Below, piece after piece: positions 16,811 to 25,493 of a stretch of 37,453 bases of DNA. The notes under the pieces were generated by a model. The model was not told the DNA's origin, searched no databases, and saw only the letters and a list, made by a program, of their open reading frames with translations. Source of the DNA: a bacterium (GTDB taxonomy: Bacteria > Patescibacteriota > Minisyncoccia > Phycocordibacterales > CAIZLB01); assembly GCA_037127815.1 (NCBI GenBank), contig JBAXXP010000002.1, positions 105,490 through 142,942 of the forward strand, in the 5' to 3' direction. The translations under genes and the position numbers were made by a program. Numbering within the stretch: the first letter of the stretch is position 1; each line of letters opens with the position of its first letter.

Positions 16811-19744
16811 TTATTTATGCCACTTCTTAAGAACCATATTTAGGTGTTGTCCTGTATAGCTATTTGTATTATTAGCTACCTCCTCTGGAGTTCCAACGGC
16901 GACAATCTTACCACCCTTGTCCCCGCCTTCTGGGCCAATATCGATAATATAATCTGAACATTTTATAATATCCATATTGTGTTCAATCACAACAACCGTG
17001 TTTCCCTTTCTCACAAGGCGCTTAAGAATTTCTATTAATTTACGAACATCCTCATAATGCAAACCAATTGTAGGTTCGTCCAAAAGATAAATTGTTTTTT
17101 GAATATGCTCTCTATAAAGTTCTGCAGAGACTTTCACACGCTGTGCTTCTCCACCAGAGAGTGTTGTTGCAGATTGTCCAAGCTCTAAATATCCAAGACC
17201 AACTTCTTGTAAAGTTTTTAGTCTATCATAAATTGATGGAACCTCTTCAAAAAAAACAATAGCTTCTTCAATGGTCATTCTCAGAATATCGTAAATATTT
17301 TTATTCTTATATTTAACCTCAAGAGTTTCTTTCATGAATCTCTTTCCATTACATATATCACATGTTACGTACACGGTTGGAAGGAAATGCATTTCAACTT
17401 CTATCATTCCATTTCCTTGGCAGTTTTCACATCGCCCTCCTTTAACGTTAAAACTGAAACGGCTTGATTTCCACCCTCTAGCACGAGATTCTATTGTCTC
17501 TGCAAACAAGTCTCTAATGTGAGTGAAGGCACCTGTATATGTTGCAGGGTTTGATCTTGGTGTTCTTCCGATTGGAGATTGGTCAATTAAAACAGTTCTT
17601 CCCAAATATTCTGTTCCAGAGAAGCTTGCACAATTATAAATGTTTGCACTTCTATGATCACGATCAAGGCGAGCAAGCAAGTTCTTGTGCAAAACTTCAT
17701 AAACAAAAGTTGATTTTCCTGATCCAGAAACTCCAGTTACCGATGTCATTCTACCAAGTGGTACATCAACATTTTGATTTTTAATATTATTAACTGTAGC
17801 TCCTACGATTTTTATCCAGCCGTTATTTTCATCTCTTCTTCTTTCTGGAAGCTCAATAACCTTTTCTCCCCTTAGATACTCCAGAGTTACTGAGTTTGAT
17901 TCATTTGTTTTTGATGTTAATAGCTTATCAAGCCAACCAGCAGCAACAACGTGCCCACCATGAACTCCAGCACCAGGCCCAATATCAACTAGGTAGTCTG
18001 CTGCAAAGATTGTATCTTCATCATGCTCAACAACAATCACAGAGTTACCCATGTCACGCAGCTGTAAAAGTGTTTTAATTAAACGGTCATTATCACGCTG
18101 GTGAAGTCCAATTGTAGGCTCGTCTAATACGTACATTGCTCCAACAAGACCAGATCCTAATTGTGATGCAAGTCTTATACGTTGTGCTTCTCCACCAGAG
18201 AGTGTGTTAGCACGTCTATCAAGCGATAGATATTCTATTCCAACATTCTCCATGAATTTTAATCTTGAGACAATTTCTTTAATAACAATTCTTGAAATTT
18301 CTTCTTCCGTTTGAGTAAGTGGAATTGTCTCAAAGAATTTAATAGAATTTTGAATTGTCATCTTTGTTAAATCAACAACATTTATATTCTTCTTATCCTT
18401 TCTATCTACTCCAAGAGTATCAATTACAGAATCCATTTCTGTAGCTGATTTCAAAAAAACGTGAAGAGCTTCAGGACGCAGACGCGCTCCATGACAAACC
18501 TTACAAGGATCCTTAACAAAAAATTCTCGAGTTCCTAGACCATTACATTCAGGACATGCTCCATATGGAGAGTTGAAAGAGAATAATCGAGGTTCAACTT
18601 CTGGGAATGAGAATCCATCGTGTGGACACATAAACTTTGAAGAAATTAAGTGGCCAACTTGAGCCTCAGCAGCATCCCCCTTTGGTTTAGATTTCTTTTT
18701 TGCTTTTACTTCCCCATTTGGTCCAACTACGGTTGTACTATTGGCTATTGCTTCATCAGCGTCACTTATTATTCTTATAAGACCATCTGCTTCTTGTAAT
18801 GCCTTTTCTACGGCCTCGTTAAGACGTTCTCTAAAGCTTGCTGAATTATCGCCAATTTCTGAAATATAGAATTGATCAACAAGAACATCGATATTATGCT
18901 TCTTTGTTTTTGATAGAATAATTTGTTGACGGAGATTTTTTATAACACCATCAACTCTCACCTCCTCATATCCCTTTCCAAGAAGGTCATAAAGCATTTG
19001 ATAATATTCACCCTTTCTTCCAATTACAACAGGTGCATAAATTTTGAACATTGCTTTATCGATATCTATTCCCATTACACTTTGACTCTTTGTTGCATCA
19101 GTTGATACGGTATTGAAAATCGTTGTAAGTATTTCTTCTTTAGAAAGTTTTTTAATTTCTCTTCCACATTCTAGACAATGAGGCTTTCCAATTCTTGCAA
19201 AAAGAATTCTAAGGTAGTCATAGATTTCTGTGATAGTTGCTACAGTTGAGCGAGGATTATTTGATCTTGATTTTTGATCAATAGAAATTGCAGGAGAAAG
19301 TCCAATAATCTCATCTACATCTGGCTTTTGTAATTGACGTAAGAATTGTCTGGCATATGAAGAAAGTGATTCAATATATCTACGTTGTCCTTCTGCAAAA
19401 ATTGTATCAAATGCAAGAGATGATTTTCCAGAACCAGATAGCCCTGTGATTACAACCATTTTATTTCTTGGCATATCAACTGTGATATTTTTAAGATTGT
19501 GAGTTCTGGCACCTCTTATGCTTATTATATCTCCAGTAAGAGTTGGGTTGTTCGGAGTGCCATAATGCGCCCCATGATTTATATCATGAACAAGGGTACC
19601 TATATGTGCTCCTGTTTTTATTGCTGCACTGGGATTATTTTTAGCGATTTTATCCGCAAGCTGTTTTGACTTACCACTAACAACAGGGCTTTTTAGGCTC
19701 TTTTTCTTAGGCTTATCTTCAGCATTATTTAATGATTTTGTCAT
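16811..19744 (-). CDS. uvrA: UvrABC excinuclease subunit A
   Basis: 977 residues; dimeric ABC-type ATPase that finds bulky DNA lesions and loads UvrB. First nucleotide-binding half: [11 protein letters not shown], Walker [13 protein letters not shown] (101-112), zinc-binding CPHD / CPECNGLG / CKVCHGARL, signature [18 protein letters not shown], Walker [16 protein letters not shown]. Second half: [15 protein letters not shown], zinc module CENCQGNG / CDICNGKRF, signature [15 protein letters not shown] and [15 protein letters not shown]. The start at 19744 is the last ATG that leaves a plausible N-terminus. It gives a ~70-residue Lys-rich, Ala-rich extension before the usual UvrA opening. ATGs further upstream would overlap the promoter at 19838-19866 and are rejected. 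Confidence 0.96.
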   Translation of the reverse strand: MTKSLNNAEDKPKKKSLKSPVVSGKSKQLADKIAKNNPSAAIKTGAHIGTLVHDINHGAHYGTPNNPTLTGDIISIRGARTHNLKNITVDMPRNKMVVITGLSGSGKSSLAFDTIFAEGQRRYIESLSSYARQFLRQLQKPDVDEIIGLSPAISIDQKSRSNNPRSTVATITEIYDYLRILFARIGKPHCLECGREIKKLSKEEILTTIFNTVSTDATKSQSVMGIDIDKAMFKIYAPVVIGRKGEYYQMLYDLLGKGYEEVRVDGVIKNLRQQIILSKTKKHNIDVLVDQFYISEIGDNSASFRERLNEAVEKALQEADGLIRIISDADEAIANSTTVVGPNGEVKAKKKSKPKGDAAEAQVGHLISSKFMCPHDGFSFPEVEPRLFSFNSPYGACPECNGLGTREFFVKDPCKVCHGARLRPEALHVFLKSATEMDSVIDTLGVDRKDKKNINVVDLTKMTIQNSIKFFETIPLTQTEEEISRIVIKEIVSRLKFMENVGIEYLSLDRRANTLSGGEAQRIRLASQLGSGLVGAMYVLDEPTIGLHQRDNDRLIKTLLQLRDMGNSVIVVEHDEDTIFAADYLVDIGPGAGVHGGHVVAAGWLDKLLTSKTNESNSVTLEYLRGEKVIELPERRRDENNGWIKIVGATVNNIKNQNVDVPLGRMTSVTGVSGSGKSTFVYEVLHKNLLARLDRDHRSANIYNCASFSGTEYLGRTVLIDQSPIGRTPRSNPATYTGAFTHIRDLFAETIESRARGWKSSRFSFNVKGGRCENCQGNGMIEVEMHFLPTVYVTCDICNGKRFMKETLEVKYKNKNIYDILRMTIEEAIVFFEEVPSIYDRLKTLQEVGLGYLELGQSATTLSGGEAQRVKVSAELYREHIQKTIYLLDEPTIGLHYEDVRKLIEILKRLVRKGNTVVVIEHNMDIIKCSDYIIDIGPEGGDKGGKIVAVGTPEEVANNTNSYTGQHLNMVLKKWHK

Positions 19745-19837
19745 GTTTTTATTAGGTTTTAGACGGTTTTTATTGTGTGTATTTATGTTGTTTATAAAAT
19801 ACGATACGACAAAAACCGGCGTTTGGCCGTTATGGGT

Positions 19838-19866
19838 AGTATAGAGTATTTTAAGGGTGTTGGCAA
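19838..19866 (-). promoter_or_regulatory. uvrA promoter (-35 TTGCCA, 17 bp, -10 TATACT)
   Basis: On the minus strand TTGCCA (19866-19861) and TATACT (19843-19838) are separated by 17 bp. The -35 directly abuts the T-run of the terminator of the upstream gene. The implied leader of uvrA is ~85-90 nt, unlike the leaderless starts elsewhere in the window. Confidence 0.65.
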
Positions 19867-19867
19867 A

Positions 19868-19906
19868 GAAAATGCCCGGCAGACCCCGAAGGGGGTCTGC
19901 CGGGCA
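19868..19906 (-). terminator. Terminator of the adenylate-kinase-family gene
   Basis: A perfect 15-bp stem (TGCCCGGCAGACCCC and its complement) with a GAAG/CTTC loop, followed on the minus strand by TTTTCTTT. It lies 25 bp past the stop at 19931. Confidence 0.9.
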
Positions 19907-19930
19907 GAAGGTTGGAAAATTCAAGCACAA

Positions 19931-20599
19931 TCATCCTCGGAAGTACTCCGGCCACATCTTGTTGAAAAGAATACGTTGATACAAATTGACAGATTTCTTG
20001 CTCAGCTGGCCATCAATCTCACGATACTCAATCCCCAAGTCCTTGGCGGAATTCTTCAAAGTTTTGATTGCGGGTTCAGTTTTTCCAAAGTATTGCTCCC
20101 AGCGCGTAATAAACGCATCTTCATCGAGATCATCCTCACGACCACGTCCGTGGATACGGTGTCCGCACAAATAATGCGGAGTCGTGAAAAAGACAGTCAT
20201 GTATTCAGGCGGAGCTACATTCAAAATACTCATCATGGTGAATACCGATGTATTGATTTGCCCCAAGGTCCTCGGGGAGCCATCGAGTACAAACAAACAA
20301 TCACCATTGAAATCCTCAGCTCTAAGACCGTCGATGACTTTTGAAGCACCGTTGATTAGAGCTTGGTTCGATATACCATCTTCAACCAAACGTCCCGCCT
20401 TCATGTCACGCATAATTCCATCTGATTCCTCTGGGTGTTCGTCCCTGTAGAGCCTGATTTCATCACTAGTCGGGATTAAAATCGCCCTGACACCCGCTTT
20501 TCTGCAAAACGGCTCAACGATAAACTTGAATAGTGTTCCCTTGCCGCAACCCGGAGGTCCTGCGAAGGAAAGAGCTGCTCTCTTTGCTACTTTTGCCAT
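19931..20599 (-). CDS. Atypical adenylate-kinase-family nucleotide kinase
   Basis: 222 residues. The P-loop is GPPGCGKGT (14-22). Further adenylate-kinase landmarks: MRDMKAGRLVEDGISNQAL (an NMP-binding 'G.lVpD' equivalent), LFVLDGSPRTLGQ (the DGFPRT motif with Ser for Phe), and a short lid region CGHRIHGRGREDDLDEDAF with the usual Arg-rich R.DD pattern. It probably transfers phosphate from ATP to AMP or another nucleoside monophosphate, but the divergent NMP region (PTSDEIRLYRDEHPE) leaves the acceptor open. Base composition is clearly GC-richer than flanking uvrA and uvrB, and GC-rich hairpins bound it on both sides, so recent transfer or different codon selection is possible. No clear Shine-Dalgarno or extended -10 is seen before the ATG. 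Confidence 0.82.
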   Translation of the reverse strand: MAKVAKRAALSFAGPPGCGKGTLFKFIVEPFCRKAGVRAILIPTSDEIRLYRDEHPEESDGIMRDMKAGRLVEDGISNQALINGASKVIDGLRAEDFNGDCLFVLDGSPRTLGQINTSVFTMMSILNVAPPEYMTVFFTTPHYLCGHRIHGRGREDDLDEDAFITRWEQYFGKTEPAIKTLKNSAKDLGIEYREIDGQLSKKSVNLYQRILFNKMWPEYFRG

Positions 20600-20707
20600 T
20601 GTCTTGTTTTCTGGTTTGTGGTTTCTGATTTATAACTTCTATACAAAAAGGACATCCTGCCTACTTTAGCAGATAGGCAAAAAATAACATAAAAAAAGTG
20701 GGTTGGC

Positions 20708-20749
20708 AAGCAAAGGCCCCGGCGGAATTTTCCGCCGGGGCCTTTGCAA
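20708..20749 (-). terminator. Terminator of uvrB
   Basis: An 18-bp perfect inverted repeat (GCAAAGGCCCCGGCGGAA with its complement) starting 22 bp past the uvrB stop; the minus-strand tail is CCTTTGCTTGCC, T-rich but short. About 110 bp separate it from the start of the adenylate-kinase-family gene. Confidence 0.75.
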
Positions 20750-20768
20750 CTACTCAAGCAGTCTACGA

Positions 20769-23006
20769 CTATTGCAACATTTGTTTTCTTGCGCGTGATC
20801 CTTTGTTCACATCTCGCTTTTCTTTGTCTTCCTTCTTCTGCTTCTTCATCACACGCTCAGATAATTCTTTTATCTCATCACGGAGTATTGCTGCCGTTTC
20901 AAAATCCAATTCTTTAACAGCCTCCTCCATTTGCTTTTCCTTAGACTTAATCAATTTATCTGGATTCTTCGCAAACTCCAATTCATCCAAAAGCAAAAGA
21001 TTTCCAACTGTCTTTTGATGCTCGCTTTTTATATGATCAGTAATATCATTAATTCTTTTTATAATAGTTTTTGGAGTAATTCCATGTTCTTTATTATATG
21101 CAAGTTGAATCTCTCTTCTTCTCTCAGTTTCTTTCATTGCCCTATCCATTGACCCTGTTATTTGATCAGCATACAAAATCACCTTACCATCAACATTTCT
21201 TGCAGCACGCCCGATAGTTTGAATCAACGCAGATTCTGAACGAAGGAATCCCTCTCTATCAGCATTTAAAATTCCAATCAAAGAAACTTCAGGCAAGTCT
21301 AGACCCTCACGTAATAGGTTAACTCCAACAAGAACGTCAAAGACACCACGTCTAAAATCGGTCAAAATTTGAATTCGCTCCAATGTTAGAATATCGCTGT
21401 GAATATAATTAGTTTTAATTCCCTGTTCTTTCAAATACTCTGTTAAGTCCTCTGCCATTTTTTTAGTCAGAGTTGTCGCAATAGCACGCTGGTCTTTCTT
21501 GATAACTTTTTTTGCTTCCTCAATAAAGTCAAAAATCTGCCCTGTGTTTCCATCGATCTTTTTTCCATCTGGTCCTTTTGCACCCTTAACTTTTAAAATC
21601 TCTGTAACGGGTTTAACAATAAGCACGGGGTCAATTAGTCCGGTTGGTCTAATGATTTGTTGAACAATTTGATCACTATGTTCAAGTTCAAATTTACCTG
21701 GCGTTGCTGTTGTAAAAATAACCTGACCAACTCTCTCTTCAAATTCAGAAAACTTCAACGGTCTGTTATCAGCAGCACTTGGAAGCCTAAATCCGTAATC
21801 AATCAAATTCTTTTTACGAGATGCATCCCCGGCATACATTCCATTTAGCTGTGATACGGCAACGTGAGACTCATCAATAACCGTTAGAAAATCAGGTGAT
21901 CCATCCTCATTGTGTGGAAAATATGAAAGCAAAGTATCTGGTGCTTCCCCGATGGCCATTCCAGAAAAGTGCCTAGAGTAGTTTTCAATTCCATTACAAT
22001 ATCCAACTTCTTTTATAAGAGCCAGGTCATAAGTAGTTCTACGTCTAAGTCTTTCCGCTTCAATAATTTTATCTTCCTTATCAAGTTCCTTCAGGCGCTT
22101 ATCAAGTTCTGCTTTAATATCAGCAACAGCACGAGCTCTTTCATTCTCTGGTGTGACGAAGTGCTTCGCAGGAAACAAAAACAAACTCTTTGTCTCTTCT
22201 ATTATATTTCTTGTGATAGCATCGATGATAATAATTTCAGAAACTATTTCTCCTCCTGCCATACTTCCAGCCAAGCCTCCTTCCAATTGTCCCAAATCTT
22301 TTTCAATCTTCACTCTATAAACAACTCTCTCACTAACAGGCATTACTTCAATAAAATTCCCAACAGCTCTAAAAGTTCCTGGGTTTAAATCTGCATTTGT
22401 TCTTTCAAAATACATTCCAACAAGACGTCTTACAAACTCAGATCTATCGGCCTTCATTCCCTGCTCAATTTTGAAATTTACTTTCTCATATTCTTTTGGT
22501 GAACCCAAGCCATAAATACAAGAAACAGAAGCAACAATAATTACATCTTTGCGAGTTAATAATGCCTGAGTTGAAGCGTGACGAAGACGCTCAATTTCTT
22601 CATTGATCTGTGCCTCCTTTTCTATAAAGGTATCCGATGATGAAATGTAGGCTTCAGGCTGATAATAATCGTAATATGATACAAAATAGTGAACCGCATT
22701 ATTTGGAAAAAACTCCCTATATTCTTGAGCAAGCTGAGCTGCTAGAGTTTTATTATGCGCGATTACAAGCGTAGGCTTCCCCACCTTTGCAATAACATTT
22801 GCCATCGTATAGGTTTTTCCTGATCCAGTAACACCAAATAGAGTTTGATATCTTAAGCCTTTATTAAGCCCAGTCAGTAATTTAGAAATCGCCTCTGGTT
22901 GGTCACCGGCTGGAGTGTATTCTGTAGATAGATGAAAAACCTCCGAGTTTTTAACGCTTTTTGAAGATCTTGAATTTTTCTCATTTTTATCCATATTTTT
23001 CTTCAT
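20769..23006 (-). CDS. uvrB: UvrABC excinuclease subunit B
   Basis: 745 residues; a helicase-like ATPase that verifies lesions and positions UvrC. Motifs in order: Walker A LFGVTGSGKTYTMANVIA, the beta-hairpin region YFVSYYDYYQPEAYISSSDT, VASVSCIYGLGSP, DEAD-type box LTVIDESHVAVSQLNGMY, motifs V/VI LREGLDLPEVSLIGILNADR and LIQTIGRAARN, and a C-terminal UVR motif (EEAVKELDFETAAILRDEI) that pairs with UvrC. The C-terminal tail is Lys-rich. The ATG at 23006 is preceded by TATAAT with an 8-nt gap, so the transcript should start at or next to the ATG. An in-frame ATG 4 codons later is possible. Confidence 0.97.
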   Translation of the reverse strand: MKKNMDKNEKNSRSSKSVKNSEVFHLSTEYTPAGDQPEAISKLLTGLNKGLRYQTLFGVTGSGKTYTMANVIAKVGKPTLVIAHNKTLAAQLAQEYREFFPNNAVHYFVSYYDYYQPEAYISSSDTFIEKEAQINEEIERLRHASTQALLTRKDVIIVASVSCIYGLGSPKEYEKVNFKIEQGMKADRSEFVRRLVGMYFERTNADLNPGTFRAVGNFIEVMPVSERVVYRVKIEKDLGQLEGGLAGSMAGGEIVSEIIIIDAITRNIIEETKSLFLFPAKHFVTPENERARAVADIKAELDKRLKELDKEDKIIEAERLRRRTTYDLALIKEVGYCNGIENYSRHFSGMAIGEAPDTLLSYFPHNEDGSPDFLTVIDESHVAVSQLNGMYAGDASRKKNLIDYGFRLPSAADNRPLKFSEFEERVGQVIFTTATPGKFELEHSDQIVQQIIRPTGLIDPVLIVKPVTEILKVKGAKGPDGKKIDGNTGQIFDFIEEAKKVIKKDQRAIATTLTKKMAEDLTEYLKEQGIKTNYIHSDILTLERIQILTDFRRGVFDVLVGVNLLREGLDLPEVSLIGILNADREGFLRSESALIQTIGRAARNVDGKVILYADQITGSMDRAMKETERRREIQLAYNKEHGITPKTIIKRINDITDHIKSEHQKTVGNLLLLDELEFAKNPDKLIKSKEKQMEEAVKELDFETAAILRDEIKELSERVMKKQKKEDKEKRDVNKGSRARKQMLQ

Positions 23007-23014
23007 ACATTTAT

Positions 23015-23020
23015 ATTATA
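23015..23020 (-). promoter_or_regulatory. -10 of uvrB, near-leaderless
   Basis: The minus strand reads TCTATAATATAAATGTATG: TATAAT, 8 nt, ATG. There is no TG extension here. Confidence 0.5.
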
Positions 23021-23025
23021 GATCC

Positions 23026-23259
23026 TTAAAAATTAAACCATTTTTTCTTATCTATTCCCGATTGAAGAATAATTCCCTTTAAAGTTCTTGGTTTTATAGC
23101 CTTACTTCCATGGAATGGAATGCACACATTTCTCAATATACCCTCATAGTTTCCAATATAATAAAAATGACTTGCATTTGTATAATTCAGTTTGAATCCA
23201 TTCTCTTTTAGAAAAGATTCAGCATCTTTAAATGTCCAATTGACGTAGTTTTTTGACAT
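23026..23259 (-). CDS. hicA: HicA-family toxin (mRNA interferase)
   Basis: 77 residues, typical HicA size with the double-stranded-RNA-binding-like fold. The family pattern is clear: an N-terminal KDAESFLKENGFKL helix, NASHFYY with the catalytic His31 (usual form GSH), and IPFHGSKAIKPRTLKGIILQ, which matches the conserved 'vP.Hg.kelk.gTLrsIlrqaGi' segment. HicA toxins cleave mRNA or tmRNA independently of ribosome pausing. The gene follows hicB directly: the hicB stop and hicA start share bases (TAATG), so translation is probably coupled and the antitoxin is made first. Confidence 0.88.
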   Translation of the reverse strand: MSKNYVNWTFKDAESFLKENGFKLNYTNASHFYYIGNYEGILRNVCIPFHGSKAIKPRTLKGIILQSGIDKKKWFNF

Positions 23260-23579
23260 TAGATTTTTGAAACTCCGTACATATTCACCAAATATGGAGA
23301 CTTAATAGATTTTGACGAATTTGTCTTTTTTGTAGTATTAAGAAATGACCAAAGTTTTTCATACTCCTCATCTGTCTTTTGATTTAGCGAGTGAAAACGT
23401 GTGCCTTTTATTTTTTTTGCAGATTCAATATATCCGCTCACAGCTTGAAGTAAATTAAAGAAGGCTAATTTTGGGTCATCACTAGATTCGACTATATTAA
23501 ATTCAAGGGCGACAGCATACCATGTGTCACCATCTTTAAAAACAATATGTCTGAATGATCCTTTAGTTAGAGTATTCAT
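23259..23579 (-). CDS. hicB: HicB-family antitoxin
   Basis: 106 residues. The N-terminal ~55 residues match the partial RNase H fold of HicB: FRHIVFKDGDTWYAVALEFN, then SSDDPKLAFFNLLQAVSGYIESAKKI. The last ~45 residues (NQKTDEEYEKLWSFLNTTKK and a basic tail) show no obvious HTH or ribbon-helix-helix, so autoregulation by DNA binding is not evident. The start at 23579 was chosen over an upstream start because the latter would run through the RNA terminator at 23613-23650, and because an extended -10 (TGTTATATT) ends 6 nt before this ATG. Operon order antitoxin-toxin is as usual for many hic loci. Confidence 0.8.
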   Translation of the reverse strand: MNTLTKGSFRHIVFKDGDTWYAVALEFNIVESSDDPKLAFFNLLQAVSGYIESAKKIKGTRFHSLNQKTDEEYEKLWSFLNTTKKTNSSKSIKSPYLVNMYGVSKI

Positions 23580-23585
23580 ATCAAC

Positions 23586-23594
23586 AATATAACA
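23586..23594 (-). promoter_or_regulatory. Extended -10 promoter of hicBA, leaderless type
   Basis: The minus strand reads TGTTATATT, then GTTGAT, then ATG. It begins about 19 bp after the T-run that ends the upstream RNA gene. Confidence 0.6.
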
Positions 23595-23612
23595 CACTGG
23601 ATTCAAAAAAAC

Positions 23613-23650
23613 AAAAAAAAGGCCGGCCCTGCTTGCGCAAGACCGACCAG
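23613..23650 (-). terminator. Strong terminator of the unidentified RNA gene
   Basis: On the minus strand GGTCGGTC pairs with GGCCGGCC (G-T pairs allowed), with TTGCGCAA in the apical part, followed by eight T. Confidence 0.9.
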
Positions 23651-24055
23651 GTAGTTGTTCTCTTTCCATAAACATGAAGTGCGCAGGGCGCAACCAAATA
23701 TCATCCAGGTTTATGATTCGGATAGTTTTACATATAAAGGTACCTACCTCAGAGTTAATTGTATCCTAGCTACTAACGTCACATAGCATTATCTTGAAGA
23801 ACAAAACAAGAATTGATCATTCTCTTTACTTTACAATTTCGAGTTGGTTTGGGCCCGTGGACATTTACACACGCCCACCCGCTATTGTATTTGGACATCT
23901 AACGCCGTTGTTGTCGTAGCCCTTACGGCTATTGTTCAGGGATTCCGCTCTGAACTCGACTGGCTTTACTAACCTACCTAACAGTCGGACGGACCGTTCT
24001 GTCAGGGCTTTTGACGATATCTATCTACGTACTAGACGTATATTCGTTTATCGAC
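23613..24055 (-). ncRNA. Unidentified structured RNA, about 440 nt
   Basis: No plausible protein is encoded, yet the region has a consensus-quality promoter at one end and a strong terminator at the other. The minus strand folds into many local stems: CGATA/TATCG enclosing TACGT/ACGTA near the 5' end; CCTGACAG/CTGTTAGG enclosing CGG/CCG (24006-23977); GTTCAG/CTGAAC (23955-23934); TAGCC/GGCTA (23931-23917); TGGGC-GTG with CAC-GG-GCCCA (about 23877-23850); TGCGC/GCGCA (23692-23680). An AGGTAGGT string occurs twice (near 23978 and 23749) and is complementary to CTACCT near the 3' end, allowing alternative long-range pairing. I looked for RNase P RNA (GAGGAAAGTCC, ACAGAAAC.CGGCTTA), tmRNA (tRNA-like ends, a tag ending LAA) and a T-box and found none of them convincingly. 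Size and layout fit a housekeeping RNA too diverged to recognise by eye, or a new RNA. Confidence 0.65.
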
Positions 24056-24061
24056 TTGTAC

Positions 24062-24088
24062 ATAATAGCATAGTATCTATTTTGTCAA
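24062..24088 (-). promoter_or_regulatory. Strong promoter of the unidentified RNA
   Basis: On the minus strand TTGACA (24088-24083), 15 bp, then TGC-TATTAT (-10 at 24067-24062). A perfect -35 combined with an extended -10 is the strongest promoter pattern in the window. Confidence 0.75.
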
Positions 24089-24139
24089 GCCTTTATAAAA
24101 TAGCATAAAAACTGTCCAGCGATTTCTGGATTACATAAT

Positions 24140-24178
24140 AAAAAAACAGCCCCGCCGGCTATAGGGCCGGCGGGGCTG
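24140..24178 (-). terminator. Terminator of tgt
   Basis: A perfect 13-bp GC stem (CAGCCCCGCCGGC and its complement) with a 6-nt loop, followed on the minus strand by seven T; 25 bp past the tgt stop. Confidence 0.92.
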
Positions 24179-24202
24179 GAACTTGAAATTAGCTTCGTTT
24201 AA

Positions 24203-25480
24203 TTACTTAGAATTGTACCCCTTCAAAAAATCCTCCTTCATCTCCTTAAAGTTTCCATCTAAAATTGACTGACGCATTCTGTCTACCAAGTGTATTAAAA
24301 AATATAAATTATGAACACTAGCTAATGTTCCAGCAAGCATTTCTTTTGCACGAAACAAATGGGCTACATAACTTCTTGTATAATTTTTACAAGTATAACA
24401 ATCACAACCTTCTTCTATTGGACGCAAGTCTTCCCTGTATTCTGTATTTAAAATATTTATTTTACCGGATGAGGTAATGATTGATCCATTTCTACCGTTT
24501 CTTGTTGGCATAACACAATCAAATAAATCGCAACCATTTTCTACCGCATTAAATAAATCCTCCGGTTCACCAATTCCAAGCAAGTGTCTTGGTTTATCTT
24601 TTGGTAATTCACTATTAACCCATGCGACTGCTGTAGACATATCTTCTTTATCAAATGACCCCCCAATCCCATATCCATCAAAATGCTCACCGTCAATATT
24701 CATTTCACTTAATGCTTTAGCACTCTCTCTACGCAAACTTTCGTGTCTTCCGCCCTGAACCACCGCAAAAAGAGCCTGGCCCTCTGCATAACCACTTTTT
24801 ATATGATAGGCCAGACATTGCTTTGCCCATCTATGGGTTCTGTCTAACGCCTCTGCTTGATAGTGAATAGGTTCATGTGGAGATGTACATTCATCGAAAG
24901 CAAAAATTATGTCAGCCCCAATATCATTTTGAATTTGAATAGATTTTTCAGGAGTAAAATAATGTGAGCTTCCATCTATTATCGATCTGAACATTACACC
25001 CTGTGCATCAATTTTTGCCGATTTCATAACATGATCCTCAGTATCTAATTTAGACAACTCTGTTCTTTCAGGAAGCGGAATTTCATCTTCATAATCTGAT
25101 CCAAAATTTTTATTAGCATTTCTGCCTTTTATTAATTTTGTTATACCCTTACCAAATGCACTACCTAATGAGAAAACTTGAAAGCCTCCGGAGTCTGTCA
25201 TTGTAGGACCATGCCAATTCATAAACTTATGAATTCCCCCATGATTCTTTATTGTAGCCTCGCCTGGCTGTAAATATAAGTGATATGTATTTGCAAGAGC
25301 AACTTGTGCACCCAAATCTTTTAGCATCTCTGGTGGAATAGCCTTAACTGTTGCTTTTGTTCCAACAGTAACAAATGCAGGAGTTTTGATATCTCCATGG
25401 GGCGTATGAATAACACCAGCACGAGCCATCGTGCCTTGCTCCAATTCTTTTTCAATTTTAAATGAGAAGTTTTTATTCAT
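24203..25480 (-). CDS. tgt: Queuine/preQ1 tRNA-guanine transglycosylase
   Basis: 425 residues; swaps guanine 34 of GUN-anticodon tRNAs for a 7-deazaguanine (queuine or preQ1). The TIM-barrel motifs are present: ANTYHLYLQPG, MTDSGGFQVFSLG with the catalytic Asp96, IIFAFDECTSPHEP, VVQGGRHESLRRES, GYGIGGSF, RHLLGIGEPEDLF and DCVMPTRNGRNG carrying the nucleophilic Asp. The C-terminal zinc site is C.C..C (CDCYTC) plus the later His of ASVHNLYFL. Residues ~107-155 are an insertion of ~45 residues (acidic and basic, ending LDTEDHVMKSAKID) between FSLG and the GVMFRSIIDG block, where family members usually have only a few residues. The gene is 65 bp downstream of the ZIP transporter with no clear promoter of its own; the gap holds a strong hairpin without a T-run. 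No Shine-Dalgarno. Confidence 0.95.
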   Translation of the reverse strand: MNKNFSFKIEKELEQGTMARAGVIHTPHGDIKTPAFVTVGTKATVKAIPPEMLKDLGAQVALANTYHLYLQPGEATIKNHGGIHKFMNWHGPTMTDSGGFQVFSLGSAFGKGITKLIKGRNANKNFGSDYEDEIPLPERTELSKLDTEDHVMKSAKIDAQGVMFRSIIDGSSHYFTPEKSIQIQNDIGADIIFAFDECTSPHEPIHYQAEALDRTHRWAKQCLAYHIKSGYAEGQALFAVVQGGRHESLRRESAKALSEMNIDGEHFDGYGIGGSFDKEDMSTAVAWVNSELPKDKPRHLLGIGEPEDLFNAVENGCDLFDCVMPTRNGRNGSIITSSGKINILNTEYREDLRPIEEGCDCYTCKNYTRSYVAHLFRAKEMLAGTLASVHNLYFLIHLVDRMRQSILDGNFKEMKEDFLKGYNSK

Positions 25481-25493
25481 TGTTTGTCTGGTT

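Noticed and set aside
19775-20344. 189-residue plus-strand frame opposite the nucleotide kinase
   Set aside because: Antisense to a gene with clear kinase motifs, and it runs through the kinase terminator and the uvrA promoter.
23613-24055. RNase P RNA, tmRNA or T-box for the structured RNA
   Set aside because: GACAGAAC is reminiscent of RNase P but lies at the wrong end and its partner block GAGGAAAGTCC is missing; there are no tRNA-like ends or LAA-type tag, and no T-box AGGGTGGNACCGCG.
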